A stretch of 64,000 bases of DNA from DASVWZ01 sp036392935 (lineage in GTDB: Bacteria; Acidobacteriota; Terriglobia; Terriglobales; Acidobacteriaceae): assembly GCA_036392935.1 (NCBI GenBank), contig DASVWZ010000156.1:1-64000 (forward strand), read 5' to 3'. Made by a program: the position numbers and the translations under genes. The notes beneath the pieces were generated by a model. It had not been told where the DNA came from and did no database searches. It saw nothing but the letters and a program-made list of their open reading frames with translations. Shown piece by piece: positions 37,056-46,677 of this stretch (within the stretch, counting starts at the first letter, position 1; every line of letters starts with the position of its first letter).

Positions 37056-37772
37056 CTACACCGTGAGCGACTCTGGTTCCACCTGCTCCATGCGCCCGTT
37101 CTGCAATCGCATCACCCGATCACAGCGCCGCGCAAAACCAATATTGTGGGTGGCAATCAGTGAGGTCAGCTGGCAGTCGCGATGCAACCGCGCAATCAAT
37201 TCAAATACCGCCTCCGCAGTATTCCCGTCCAAATCTCCCGTCGGCTCATCCGCCAACAGAAGCTGAGGCTTGGTGATCAGCGCTCGTGCCAAAGCGACTC
37301 GTTGCTGTTCCCCTCCGGAAAGCTCGCCCGACCGATGATGCGCCCGGCGTTCCAATCCAACCAGCCCAAGCCACCGCATCGCTTCCGTCTCGGCATCGCC
37401 TGGCCGGTCGCCGCGCAACAACAGCGGCATCGCCACATTCTCCGCCGCCGTAAACTCCGGCAACAGATAGTGAAACTGCCAGACAAAACCGATCTTCCGG
37501 TTGCGGAAATCCGCCGCAGCCGTTTCCGGCAGCGCCGTCACCTCCACATCCTCGCAGTACACGCTTCCGGCAGAAACCCGATCCAGTGCACCCAGGATGT
37601 GCAATAAAGTGCTCTTTCCCGCACCGGATTCGCCCACAATGGCGAGCATTTCTCCCTTCGCCACCTGCAACGATAAATTTTCAAAGAGCACCAAGTCCGC
37701 TTCGCCGGACCGGAAAACCTTTTTCAGCCCTTCGGCACTCAGCATCGCTCCTGTCTTAGATGCAGACCTCAT
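37056..37772 (-). CDS. lolD: ABC transporter ATP-binding protein, LolD/MacB-like
   Basis: A 238-residue ATPase. Walker A is 'IVGESGAGKSTLLHILG', the Q-loop region is 'KIGFVWQFHYLLPEFTA', the signature is 'RSGELSGGEQQRVALARAL', and Walker B is 'LLLADEPTGDLD', with the switch His in 'IATHNIGFA'. These features mark the LolD/MacB subfamily, which energises lipoprotein release from the inner membrane. The permease gene lies 180 bp upstream in the same orientation. An internal ATG at 37745 with AGGAG just before it is an alternative start. Confidence 0.9.
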   Translation of the reverse strand: MRSASKTGAMLSAEGLKKVFRSGEADLVLFENLSLQVAKGEMLAIVGESGAGKSTLLHILGALDRVSAGSVYCEDVEVTALPETAAADFRNRKIGFVWQFHYLLPEFTAAENVAMPLLLRGDRPGDAETEAMRWLGLVGLERRAHHRSGELSGGEQQRVALARALITKPQLLLADEPTGDLDGNTAEAVFELIARLHRDCQLTSLIATHNIGFARRCDRVMRLQNGRMEQVEPESLTV

Positions 37773-37896
37773 GCCTCACGCTTCAATCCGGGCCAAATCC
37801 GCGCGCCCGAGTCTCCTAACTTCTCATTAAAACACGCCTGGGAAACTTGGGTTTCGCGTATCTCAGAACTGTACTTCACTCCGCAACAATCTGGAT

Positions 37897-37910
37897 GTGA
37901 CCTCGGTCAC
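37897..37910. promoter_or_regulatory. Crp/Fnr-like palindrome (GTGAC-CTCG-GTCAC)
   Basis: A perfect palindrome of the same form as the sites at 12-14 kb. It is located between lolC and lolD. Its role here is unclear. Confidence 0.4.
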
Positions 37911-37952
37911 TGAGGGCATGTCATTGGTCTCTATATGGATAGACACCGCCGG

Positions 37953-39269
37953 TCACTCGTAGCGCAGCGCTTCGGCAGGCAAAATGCGCGCTGCCGACCA
38001 GGAAGGATAAACCGTCGCTATCAGCGAAATTCCAATCGAAACCACCGCCACCAGAAGCCCGTCTACGGCACGGGGAGCAAACGGAACGTAGTCAATCGAA
38101 TAAACTTCCGGCGCCAGCGCCAGCAAGTGATACTGCCCGCCAACCCATGACAAAGCGTAGCCGACGATCAGCCCAATCACCGTTCCAATCACCCCAATCA
38201 GCGCACCCTGCGCAATAAAGATTCTCCGCACCTGCGATTTCTTCGTCCCCATCGACATCAGCACCGCAATGTCTCTCGTTTTTTCCATCACCATCATGGT
38301 CAGCGAGATCAGAATATTCAGCGCCGCTACAAAAACAATCAGCCCAATCGTAATAAACGTCACTAGCTTCTCCAGCCGCAACGCACGAAAGATGGCTTTG
38401 TTCTGCTCCATCCAGTTCGTCGCCATAAATCCCTTGCCGGCTGCGTCTTCCAGTTCGCGCGACACCTCACCAGCGCGATAGATATCGTCGATCTTGAACT
38501 CAATCACCGAAATCACATCTCCGATCCCAAACAATTGCTGCGAATCCCTCAACCGCGTAAACGCCCATGCGCTGTCGTAGTCATAAAAGCCCGAACTGAA
38601 AATCCCCGCCACGTGAAACCGTATATACTTCGGAACCATCCCGAACGGCGTCAACTCGCCCTGCGGGCTCGTCACTAGCACCACCGACCCGACCGTCGCG
38701 CCCAGTTCATCCGCCATATCTTTCCCCAGGATGATCGGCGGCATCGCCGCAACCCGCTCCTGCACCCCAGCCAGATCGTCCGGCGACTGCGTGGCGCGGG
38801 CGCCCTCGCCCGCGGCTTTTGATGTGACGTCAACGCCTGTGGTAGGTTCCAGCGCCTCCACCGACCCGCTCTTCACCGTGCTCAGCAGATCGCTGACTCT
38901 TCGCTCTTCGCTCGAAATCATCCCCTTCAACACCGCACCCCGCGCCCGCGGCCCGCGCGATATCAGCACCTGCTCATATATCGCCGGAGCCGCCGCCACC
39001 ACGTGCGGCTCTTTCGCCAGCCGTTCCATCAACTGGCGCCAATCCTTGATCCCGTCGCTTTGCGTGCGCAGCAGATTGACGTGTGAAGTCGACCCCAGCA
39101 GCCGGTCCTGAAGGTCTTGTCGGAATCCATTATTGATCGCTAGCGCGATCACCAGCGACGCCACGCCCGCCGCCACTCCCACAATCGAAATGACCGTGAT
39201 GATCCCGACGAACGCCTGCCGTCGTTTGGCTCGCAGATATCTCGACGCAACAAATAACTCAAATCGCAT
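37953..39269 (-). CDS. lolC: Lipoprotein-releasing ABC permease, LolC/LolE family
   Basis: A 438-residue permease. It opens with 'FELFVASRYLRAKRRQAFVGIITVISIVG', the cytosolic tail and first helix typical of LolC/E. A large MacB-like periplasmic domain follows (about 45-270). Three C-terminal helices follow, including 'LVTFITIGLIVFVAALNILISL' and 'GVIGTVIGLIVGYALSWVGG'. With the ATPase downstream it forms a Lol exporter for outer-membrane lipoproteins. A single permease suggests a LolCD homodimer-type system (LolF-like). It starts 18 bp after the protein-kinase gene stops. Confidence 0.9.
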   Translation of the reverse strand: MRFELFVASRYLRAKRRQAFVGIITVISIVGVAAGVASLVIALAINNGFRQDLQDRLLGSTSHVNLLRTQSDGIKDWRQLMERLAKEPHVVAAAPAIYEQVLISRGPRARGAVLKGMISSEERRVSDLLSTVKSGSVEALEPTTGVDVTSKAAGEGARATQSPDDLAGVQERVAAMPPIILGKDMADELGATVGSVVLVTSPQGELTPFGMVPKYIRFHVAGIFSSGFYDYDSAWAFTRLRDSQQLFGIGDVISVIEFKIDDIYRAGEVSRELEDAAGKGFMATNWMEQNKAIFRALRLEKLVTFITIGLIVFVAALNILISLTMMVMEKTRDIAVLMSMGTKKSQVRRIFIAQGALIGVIGTVIGLIVGYALSWVGGQYHLLALAPEVYSIDYVPFAPRAVDGLLVAVVSIGISLIATVYPSWSAARILPAEALRYE

Positions 39270-39287
39270 GAGACATGAGAAAAGATG

Positions 39288-41876
39288 CTACTTCAATCCC
39301 GTCACCACGTACGCCTGCGCGGTGTCGTACTGGTACCCGTAGGCATACCCGTTGCCGTCGTCGAAGATCAATGGCCAGAATATCGCAGTCACGTCCGCCC
39401 CGGCGTCAGCCCCGATGGTCTTCCATAATTCCATCTTGCCGCTGGAAACATCGACCTTATAAATCTTCCCGACCTTTTCGTTCCCATGCGACGCCACATA
39501 AACCGAGTTCCCTTCCGAGGTCCACGCTCTTACCGAGTAAGTTGACTCCAGTCCGGGGATCGGTCGCAGGCTCGCGGCATCGCCATTCAGCGGCCACACA
39601 TTCCACTTTCCATCCGGACCCAAAACCGCCGCGGATTTCCCGTCAGGCGAGAGCGCTGTGCCGTAAATTCCCTCCGGTGAGATCGGCTTTGAACCCCCGG
39701 TCGCAATGTCGACTAAATAGTTCCGTGCCCCGTGCCCGGCCTCAATTCCAGCTGCCAGCAGACTTTTGCCGTCAGGCAGGTAACTGGCAAACGTATAGCT
39801 CACCGAATCGTGCGTCAACGCTCTCGCCTGGCCTGCCCCGGTCGGCACCAGATTCAGTGACCCTCCCTGCGCCGGTTGCGTCACCACCCATTTTCCATCC
39901 GGAGAAATGCACTCCGCTTTTCCCGTTCCCAGCGTCAGCGGCGGAGAACCGTCCACATCCCGTAAAAACACAATGTAGTCCGAACCGCCCGCCTCGCCCA
40001 CATCGAACGACAAGATCTTTTTGCCGTCGCGGCTCACGTCGGCCAGAATCGCCCAACCGAACCACCCCATCTCCCGCTCCTGCGTCGAACCCGGAGTCAG
40101 CGCGCGAATGCCACGCCCGCTAATGTGCGAAACCACCAGCATCCTGTCCTTCTGCACATCCTGCAACATCATTCCGCTGGGCGCGTTGGTCAGCCTGCGC
40201 ACCTTGCCCGACAAAGTGACCGCTCGCGGATCGGTCGCGAACCCGGCCATCGTTGACGCAAACCACACCTCATCGCCCGACGGTCCCCACGCCAACCCTT
40301 CAATCGCTTCCCATCCTGTCGAAAGTTTCTTTTCCTGCCCCGAACCATCCGCCGGAATTACCGCGATCGAGCCCTGATCGTCGCCCGAGTTGTTTTCATG
40401 ATCGGCAAATGCAATCCATTTTCCGTCCGGTGAAATCCGCGGCGAACTCAGCCAGTTGATGCTGTCCACCAGTACCTTTCCAATCGGATACTCGATGTGC
40501 CAGTGGTCGTTTTCTGCCATATGGCGCGCTACCGCCATGTGTTCGCCGTCCGCGGCCCAGTCCGCGTCCATCACGTCGTCGAGCACCTCCCGCGGCGTTC
40601 CCCCGCTCAGAGAGACTCGCGCCAGCGTGCCGATCACATCCAGACCGCGCGTATGCTTGCTGTTCAATCGCACTGCCAGTTCTCCATTGCGCGAGACGGC
40701 AAGAATCTCGGCATCCTTGATTCCTACCTCCCGGGCATTCGGATCATCGACGCGCGCGACGTAAAGCTGCGCGTCCCCGCCATCCCACGCGGCGTTGTAA
40801 ACAATGCTTCCATCCGGCGTGAATCGAGCGTTCCCCATCGTTCCCTTACGGAACGTCACCCGCGCATATTCCGGGGGAGGCGTGTACGCCCGTATTTCGC
40901 CCGTCTTCCATCCAGCGATGAACGCAATCGCCGCTAGCGCAAAACCGATCGCAACACCGACCATCGTTTTGCGGCCTGGCCTACCCGCAGAAGCCCCGAC
41001 CGGCGCGACCTTCGCCGAACCTGCCGAAATCTCCGAAAGATGCTCCAGATCGAACCCAATGTCGCTGGCCGAATGAAACCGCGACTCCGGGTTTTTCTCC
41101 AGGCAGTGATGCACAATCCGTTCCAGCGCCGGAGGAACATTCTGGTTCGTAGTCGAAAGCTCGGCCGGTTCCTCTTTAAGAATCGAGCTCATCGTGTCCG
41201 CCGGCGTCTCGCCGTGAAAAGCCCGTTTGCCCGAAAGCATCTCGTACAGAATCGCGCCGAAGCTGAAAATGTCCGACCTCGCATCCAGCGCCTGTCCCCG
41301 CACCTGCTCCGGGGACATATATCCCGCCGTCCCCAGCACCACGCCCGCTTCCGTCCCGTGGCTCATCGTGGCCAGCGTTGCCTCCGCGCCCGACCCCGTC
41401 TGCGTCAGCTTCGCCAGTCCAAAATCCAAAATCTTCACCCGCCCATCTTTGGTGACGAAAAGATTCTCCGGCTTCAAATCCCGATGAATGATTCCCTTTT
41501 CATGTGCCGCCGCCAATCCATGCGCAATCTGCAACGCAAAATCAAGCGCCCTGCGCATCGGAATCGCTCCCGCCTTCAATCGGTCGCGCAGCGTTTCACC
41601 TTCAAGCAGTTCAGAAACCACATAAGGCGAACCATCCTGGGCGCCAATATCAAACACCGCCAGAATATTCGGATGATTCAGCGCCGCCGTCGCCAGCGCC
41701 TCTTGCTCAAAACGCCGTAACCGATCGGGATCAGAAGAAATTGCCTTGGGAAGAATTTTGACCGCGACCTCACGCCTGAGCCGCGAATCCCGCGCCCGAT
41801 ACACTTCGCCCATCCCGCCCGCGCCCAGCGGCGAAACAATCTCGTATGGCCCTAACTTAGTCCCCGGATTCAGCAT
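39288..41876 (-). CDS. Ser/Thr protein kinase with membrane anchor and TolB/WD40-like sensor
   Basis: An 862-residue PknB-type kinase. The kinase domain (about 10-275) is complete: glycine loop 'PLGAGGMGEVYRARD', Lys in VAVKILP, catalytic 'GIIHRDLKPENLFV', and 'DFGLAKL'. A single membrane helix follows (about 305-325, VGVAIGFALAAIAFIAGW). The outer part (about 340-862) is a PD40/WD40-like beta-propeller with repeats such as 'ISPDGKWIAFADHE' and 'SPDGKSAAVLGPDG'. This is a common acidobacterial receptor-kinase layout, in which the propeller probably senses an envelope ligand. It shares direction with lolC and lolD. Confidence 0.92.
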   Translation of the reverse strand: MLNPGTKLGPYEIVSPLGAGGMGEVYRARDSRLRREVAVKILPKAISSDPDRLRRFEQEALATAALNHPNILAVFDIGAQDGSPYVVSELLEGETLRDRLKAGAIPMRRALDFALQIAHGLAAAHEKGIIHRDLKPENLFVTKDGRVKILDFGLAKLTQTGSGAEATLATMSHGTEAGVVLGTAGYMSPEQVRGQALDARSDIFSFGAILYEMLSGKRAFHGETPADTMSSILKEEPAELSTTNQNVPPALERIVHHCLEKNPESRFHSASDIGFDLEHLSEISAGSAKVAPVGASAGRPGRKTMVGVAIGFALAAIAFIAGWKTGEIRAYTPPPEYARVTFRKGTMGNARFTPDGSIVYNAAWDGGDAQLYVARVDDPNAREVGIKDAEILAVSRNGELAVRLNSKHTRGLDVIGTLARVSLSGGTPREVLDDVMDADWAADGEHMAVARHMAENDHWHIEYPIGKVLVDSINWLSSPRISPDGKWIAFADHENNSGDDQGSIAVIPADGSGQEKKLSTGWEAIEGLAWGPSGDEVWFASTMAGFATDPRAVTLSGKVRRLTNAPSGMMLQDVQKDRMLVVSHISGRGIRALTPGSTQEREMGWFGWAILADVSRDGKKILSFDVGEAGGSDYIVFLRDVDGSPPLTLGTGKAECISPDGKWVVTQPAQGGSLNLVPTGAGQARALTHDSVSYTFASYLPDGKSLLAAGIEAGHGARNYLVDIATGGSKPISPEGIYGTALSPDGKSAAVLGPDGKWNVWPLNGDAASLRPIPGLESTYSVRAWTSEGNSVYVASHGNEKVGKIYKVDVSSGKMELWKTIGADAGADVTAIFWPLIFDDGNGYAYGYQYDTAQAYVVTGLK

Positions 41877-41982
41877 TGTTCGCGCCCATTATACAGTTGC
41901 AACCAGAACATCCCGACACATCCACGCTGTAATGGTCTGTGCTCCTCTGTGCCCTCTGTCGTTAATGCCTTCGACCTTTTTT

Positions 41983-42018
41983 CTTTGCGCCCTTTGCGCG
42001 AACTTCGCGCTCTTTGCG
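41983..42018. repeat. Nonamer array (CTTTGCGCC type)
   Basis: 9-bp units CTTTGCGCC, CTTTGCGCG, AACTTCGCG, CTCTTTGCG abut the stop codon of the amino-acid permease gene. Related nonamers occur near 47671-47697 and 48527-48560. Confidence 0.7.
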
Positions 42019-42020
42019 AT

Positions 42021-43409
42021 TTAAGATTTTGCCGCACCATTCACCAGAGCCCCCTCACTCCGTCGTCCCCTCACCATAAAAACCACCGTCAGCACCGCCA
42101 GGAACGGCAATCCATACGCCAGAGTCATCCGAAACTCCCGTGTGAACGCCGTCGTCACCAGCAAAGCCACAATCGACGCCGCACCCGTCACCGTGAGCCA
42201 CGGATACCCCCACATGCGAAAACTCAACGCGCTGTCTCCATGCGCCCGCCGAAAGAAAATATGCGTCACAAAAATCATCAGCCAGGTAAACAGCGCGCCA
42301 AACATCGAAATCGCCATCATCATCAAGAACGCGCTCTCCGGATACAACACAAATATCCCCGCTGCCACCGCAATCCCTACGGTAGAAACCATCAGCGCTG
42401 CCATTGGAATTCCGCGCGCATTCAGCACCCCAAACCGCCTTGCCGCATATCCCGCTCGCGACAAGCTGAACATCATCCTCGTCGTGATATATAGCTGGCT
42501 GTTCATCGCCGAAAGCGCCGCAATCAGAATTACAAAATTCACCACCCCCGCCGCGCCCGGCAAGCCTGTTCCCGCCATCACTCGCACAAACGGACTCTGC
42601 CCGCTGTTCGCCTCCGTCCACGGCACAATCGCCACAATCAGCGCAACGCTCGCCAGGTAGAAAAATGCCAGCCGCACCATCGTCGCCCGAAATGCCTTGC
42701 GTATCGCCCGCTGCGGATCTTTTGCCTCGCCCGCCGCTACCGCAATCATCTCAATCGAGAAGTAGCTGAAGATCGCCACCAGCGATGCCACCCACACACC
42801 CCACGCGCCCTTCGGCGCAAATCCTCCATGCGACGTCAGATTCCCCAATCCGATCCCGCCCAACACCATCCGCGCGCCGAGCAAAATGAACACCACAATG
42901 GCAAAGATCTTCAGCGCCGAAAAAACATACTCCACCGACCCAAACAATTCGACGTTGAATGCATTCACTCCCACCAGCACCGCGGCAAAAACCAGAATCC
43001 ACACCCACCCCGGCACCGCCGGATACCAATACCGCATATAAACCGCGATCGCCGTCACCTCCGTGCCCACCCCCAGCACCAGGCACGACCAGTACGCGTA
43101 CCGCACCAGAAACCCTGCCAGCGGCCCGACATAAAATTCCGCCCACGCCCCAAACGACCCCGATGTCGGATGCGCCACCGTCATCTCCGCCAGGCAACCC
43201 ATAAGGAGCAACGCAATCACCGCGCCTACCGCATAACTCACCAGCACCGCCGGGCCGGCAAACCCAATCGCCGCCCCGCTTCCAAGAAACAATCCCGTCC
43301 CGATCGCTCCCCCGATCGCGATCATCGAAAGCTGCCCCGTGGTCAGCCCGCGATGCAGCCCTTTTTCCCGCTCCGCAATGGCATCGAAACCTGGCTTATC
43401 CCCGCTCAT
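42021..43409 (-). CDS. Amino-acid permease (APC superfamily)
   Basis: A 462-residue transporter with about twelve membrane helices. The first carries 'MIAIGGAIGTGLFLGSG', the amino-acid:cation symporter signature of AAT-family permeases such as GabP, AroP and LysP. 'PTSGSFGAWAEFYVGPLAGF' follows in helix 3. Substrate cannot be fixed from sequence; gamma-aminobutyrate or another neutral or basic amino acid is plausible. The start at 43409 is chosen because upstream residues (WGTRRELGALESGD) are not typical; the ribosome site is weak. Confidence 0.88.
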   Translation of the reverse strand: MSGDKPGFDAIAEREKGLHRGLTTGQLSMIAIGGAIGTGLFLGSGAAIGFAGPAVLVSYAVGAVIALLLMGCLAEMTVAHPTSGSFGAWAEFYVGPLAGFLVRYAYWSCLVLGVGTEVTAIAVYMRYWYPAVPGWVWILVFAAVLVGVNAFNVELFGSVEYVFSALKIFAIVVFILLGARMVLGGIGLGNLTSHGGFAPKGAWGVWVASLVAIFSYFSIEMIAVAAGEAKDPQRAIRKAFRATMVRLAFFYLASVALIVAIVPWTEANSGQSPFVRVMAGTGLPGAAGVVNFVILIAALSAMNSQLYITTRMMFSLSRAGYAARRFGVLNARGIPMAALMVSTVGIAVAAGIFVLYPESAFLMMMAISMFGALFTWLMIFVTHIFFRRAHGDSALSFRMWGYPWLTVTGAASIVALLVTTAFTREFRMTLAYGLPFLAVLTVVFMVRGRRSEGALVNGAAKS

Positions 43410-43564
43410 ACGGTCGCCCGATTCTAGCGCACCCAACTCCCTACGGGTGCCCCACACATTCGCGTTCTTTGCGGATGTGTGGGAATGACGGGCCCGAAAT
43501 CACGACGGGAATTAACCAACCAACCTCAATCGCTGTTTGCTGAATGCCGACCGACGCCTGCCGA

Positions 43565-43596
43565 CCGACGACCGACGACCGACGACCGACGACGAA
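43565..43596. repeat. Heptamer array (CCGACGA type)
   Basis: Four perfect 7-bp units CCGACGA, with degenerate ones upstream from about 43547. It sits about 40 bp before the TTG start of the next gene. Confidence 0.85.
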
Positions 43597-43636
43597 TGCT
43601 ATACTTCGCCCGAACTACACAACCGGAGACAAAACC

Positions 43637-44926
43637 TTGCGCTTCGCCATCCTCATCGCCATCTTGCTGCCCCTGGCCATCGCCGCAGCCTTTTATCTCG
43701 ACTACTCTCACGCCGCCGCGATCACCCCGCCCGGCTCTCCATATCTGTTTATCTGGTCCGGCAACGCCGCCCATCAAGGCACCGATTTCCTCTCCGTCAT
43801 CGACGCCAATCCCGCCTCGCCCACCTACGCTCAGGTCGTCGCCACCCTCCCGGTCGGCGTCGGAGGCACCATGCCTCACCACACGGAATACGAATTCCCT
43901 CCCGACAACCTTCTCTTTGCCAACGGATGGGTCGCCGGTCGTACCTTCATCTTCGATCTTCACGATCCCGCGCATCCCCAAATCGCCGCCCAATTCACCG
44001 ACCGCGCCGGGTACAGCTTTCCTCACAGTTTCGTTCGGCTGGCCAATGGCGATCGCCTGGGAACCTTCCAGTCGTACGGCACGGGCTACGCCCCCGGCGG
44101 CGGACTCGTCGAACTCGATCCAACCGGCGCCGTCGTCCGTTCCTCGTCCGCTCTCGATCCGACTGTCAAAAAAGATCTCATCTGGCCCTACAGCCTCGCC
44201 GTCTGGCCCGAACGCGATCTCGTCATCGTCACCGACACCCCCATGGGCTGGCCCGACTGGGCCAAACTGCCGCCCGGTTCCTGGACCCTCGACAAAATCA
44301 ATAAGCAGCAAACTTCTCAGGTGCAGATCTTTCGCCTCTCCGATCTCCATTTGCTCCATACCATAACCCTCCCCGCCGACGCCGCCCGCCACGATCTTTA
44401 TCCCTCCGAAGCGCACGTCATGCCCGATGGCTCGATCTACCTGGGGACATTCCGCTGTGGCCTGTACCGCATGACCAACCCAGTCGGCCCGCAGCCCACC
44501 GTCGACCTCGTGCAAACCTTCCCCGGCGGCGAAAGCATGTCTACCAACTGTGCCGTACCAACTGTCGTGGGGCATTACTGGGTCCAGACCGCTGCCGCGC
44601 TGCCCGGCGTGATCGTTCTTGACATTACCAATCCCGCAAAACCCGTCGAAGTCTCTCGCCTCGTCCTCGACCACCGCTACATGATGCCGCACTGGCTCGC
44701 CGCCGACCGCAAGAGCGACAGCAAGAACGCCCGACTGATTCTCACCGGAGACGACCTGGACTGGGCGCTCGTCCTGCGCCTCGACGAGAAAGGCCAGCTG
44801 ACCATCGACCGATCCTTCCGCGATTCCGGCTCCGCCATACCCGGACTCAACTTCACCCGCGACAACTGGCCGCATGGCAACGCCGGCCCCGCCGTCGTCC
44901 ACGCCGCCCTCTTCGGCCCCGCATAA
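43637..44926 (+). CDS. Selenium-binding-protein-like (SBP56/methanethiol-oxidase-like) propeller protein
   Basis: A 429-residue protein anchored or exported by an N-terminal hydrophobic segment (RFAILIAILLPLAIAAAFYL). TTG 43637 is preferred: GGAG lies eight bases upstream, and an earlier ATG at 43544 would translate the heptamer array. Conserved His motifs of the SBP56-type propeller are visible ('GTMPHHTEYEFP', 'YSFPHSFVRLANGD', 'SEAHVMPDGSIYLGTF', 'HRYMMPHWLA', 'WPHGNAGPAVVHAALFG'). These would form a metal centre inside a beta-propeller. Methanethiol oxidation or another copper-dependent activity is possible but not shown. Confidence 0.72.
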   Translation: MRFAILIAILLPLAIAAAFYLDYSHAAAITPPGSPYLFIWSGNAAHQGTDFLSVIDANPASPTYAQVVATLPVGVGGTMPHHTEYEFPPDNLLFANGWVAGRTFIFDLHDPAHPQIAAQFTDRAGYSFPHSFVRLANGDRLGTFQSYGTGYAPGGGLVELDPTGAVVRSSSALDPTVKKDLIWPYSLAVWPERDLVIVTDTPMGWPDWAKLPPGSWTLDKINKQQTSQVQIFRLSDLHLLHTITLPADAARHDLYPSEAHVMPDGSIYLGTFRCGLYRMTNPVGPQPTVDLVQTFPGGESMSTNCAVPTVVGHYWVQTAAALPGVIVLDITNPAKPVEVSRLVLDHRYMMPHWLAADRKSDSKNARLILTGDDLDWALVLRLDEKGQLTIDRSFRDSGSAIPGLNFTRDNWPHGNAGPAVVHAALFGPA

Positions 44927-44989
44927 ACACGTGGCGCAGGCCGCCCTAAAACATTGGTTTTTGCCGCCTCAAGAGTTACATTCTCTGTC

Positions 44990-46675
44990 ATGCACCCGCG
45001 CAGGGCAGTCATCGCGTTTCTCACCGCCGCATTCTGCTCAACTCTTCTTTATGGTGATAACCTTGCCGACACCTTTCGCAAAGCCGCCGAGCGCAGCACA
45101 CTCGACCAACCGGGCACCAAGCCGTTTCATCTCAAGGCTTCCGTCGCACCCAGCCATGAACGCGACAAAGACTCAGGCAGGACAGCCGATATTGAAATCT
45201 GGTGGGCGTCGCCGACGCAGTGGAAGCGGGAGCTCAGAACCCCTGGATTTCACCAGGTCCAGATCGTCAACGGCAATACCACTTGGCAGAAAAACGAAGG
45301 TGAATATTTTCCGCAGTGGCTGCAGCAAACCGCCGTGGAACTCGTCAAACCAGTACCCCCCTTGGACGACATACTCAAGCAGGCGAAAAACGCACAGGCG
45401 CGCCACATGGGCCCGATGACGATCTTGAATCTCGAAACCGTCAGCGGAACTTCTCAAACGCCAAACATCCTTCGAACCTATCTCGCGCTGTCGAACAGCA
45501 CCGGCCTGCTGCTCTACGGAGGCGGTCAGGGATGGGGCGCCGAATTCAAAAACTATCAGGATTTTCACGGACTCATGGTTGCTCGTACCGTAAATGTTGG
45601 CGATCCGCAGGTCACCGCGACCGTGACTACGCTCGATGACCTTGCCTCCGTGCAACCCGACTTCTTTGACCCATCAGCGCTCGGCCCCAGTTCACCGCCC
45701 ACGCAGACCATAATATTGAACGAGGTCGCGCTGAGAAAAAATCTCTTGACCGCCGACCCCACATCATGGCCTACGGTGCAAGACGGTCCGTTTGAAGGCA
45801 AAATCTCCTGCGACATCGTCGTCGACCGCGAGGGAAAGATTCGCGAGATGAGCACCATCGTCACTGAGAACCCCGCCCTGCGAGACGCCGGCAAGCAAGC
45901 CGTCGCCGCCATGCGCTTCAAACCCTTTGTTGTCGACGGCGCACCGGCGCAGGTCATGTCCCAGGTCACAATTCCCTTCAAAACCAGCCGACCGGCAGGC
46001 TCCGAAGCGTTTGGCAGTGCCCGCAGCTACTTCGAACGCGGGCTACATGCCGGCTTCCCGGCATTCGGCAACGGCGCACCCTATACATTGCATGCTGAGT
46101 TTCAGGTCAAATCGACCGACGGCACCAACGTGGCTGGGAACTACGAAGACATCTGGGTTTCCGATACACAATGGCGCCGCAACGCCAGCTTGGTGAATGG
46201 CGTCTACGCCCGCTCCCGCAACGGCGATAAAACCTACCAGCTTGCTGAAGGTGAAAACACCCCAATGCTTCAATTTGTGATGCGCGAGATGGAGCCAATC
46301 CCCGCCTTGGACACCTTTACCGAGTCCGACTGGAAAATCAGACGCGACACCGTGAACGGCGTTTCCACCATACGCCTCCTCGCCGGATACGAAGACCCAC
46401 AGGGAAACTTCGACCGCGAAACCGCTATAGCATACTGGTTCGACGATAAAGGTTTATTGCTCAAGACTTATCGCCATGGAATCGAAACCGAGCGCTCAGA
46501 TTTTCAGGACTTCGCTGGCGTGAAGGTCGCCCGCCATATCGACGTGCTACAGAACGGCAACATCGGACTCCAAATTAAGGTCACCGGCATTTCCCCGGCT
46601 GGAAAAATCTCCAACGGCACCTTTGAGATCAAAGGCCACGAATATACCCGCCAGTTCACCAGTGAAGCCAGGTAG
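44990..46675 (+). CDS. Exported protein with duplicated domain and central TonB-C-like module
   Basis: A 561-residue secreted protein of unknown function. The signal peptide is MHPRRAVIAFLTAAFCSTLLYG. Two homologous halves are visible: near 40-230 'DIEIWWASPTQWKREL' and near 355-560 'YEDIWVSDTQWRRNAS'. Each is followed by matching segments ('VNGNTTWQKNEGEYFP' and 'RNGDKTYQLAEGENTP', then 'FKNYQDFHGLMVARTV' and 'RSDFQDFAGVKVARHI'). Both look like LolA/lipoprotein-carrier-type sheets. Between them (about 255-335) lies a TonB C-terminal-like module ('GKISCDIVVDREGKI', 'AGKQAVAAMRFKPF'). Lipid or hydrophobic ligand carriage is inference. Confidence 0.72.
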   Translation: MHPRRAVIAFLTAAFCSTLLYGDNLADTFRKAAERSTLDQPGTKPFHLKASVAPSHERDKDSGRTADIEIWWASPTQWKRELRTPGFHQVQIVNGNTTWQKNEGEYFPQWLQQTAVELVKPVPPLDDILKQAKNAQARHMGPMTILNLETVSGTSQTPNILRTYLALSNSTGLLLYGGGQGWGAEFKNYQDFHGLMVARTVNVGDPQVTATVTTLDDLASVQPDFFDPSALGPSSPPTQTIILNEVALRKNLLTADPTSWPTVQDGPFEGKISCDIVVDREGKIREMSTIVTENPALRDAGKQAVAAMRFKPFVVDGAPAQVMSQVTIPFKTSRPAGSEAFGSARSYFERGLHAGFPAFGNGAPYTLHAEFQVKSTDGTNVAGNYEDIWVSDTQWRRNASLVNGVYARSRNGDKTYQLAEGENTPMLQFVMREMEPIPALDTFTESDWKIRRDTVNGVSTIRLLAGYEDPQGNFDRETAIAYWFDDKGLLLKTYRHGIETERSDFQDFAGVKVARHIDVLQNGNIGLQIKVTGISPAGKISNGTFEIKGHEYTRQFTSEAR

Positions 46676-46677
46676 CA

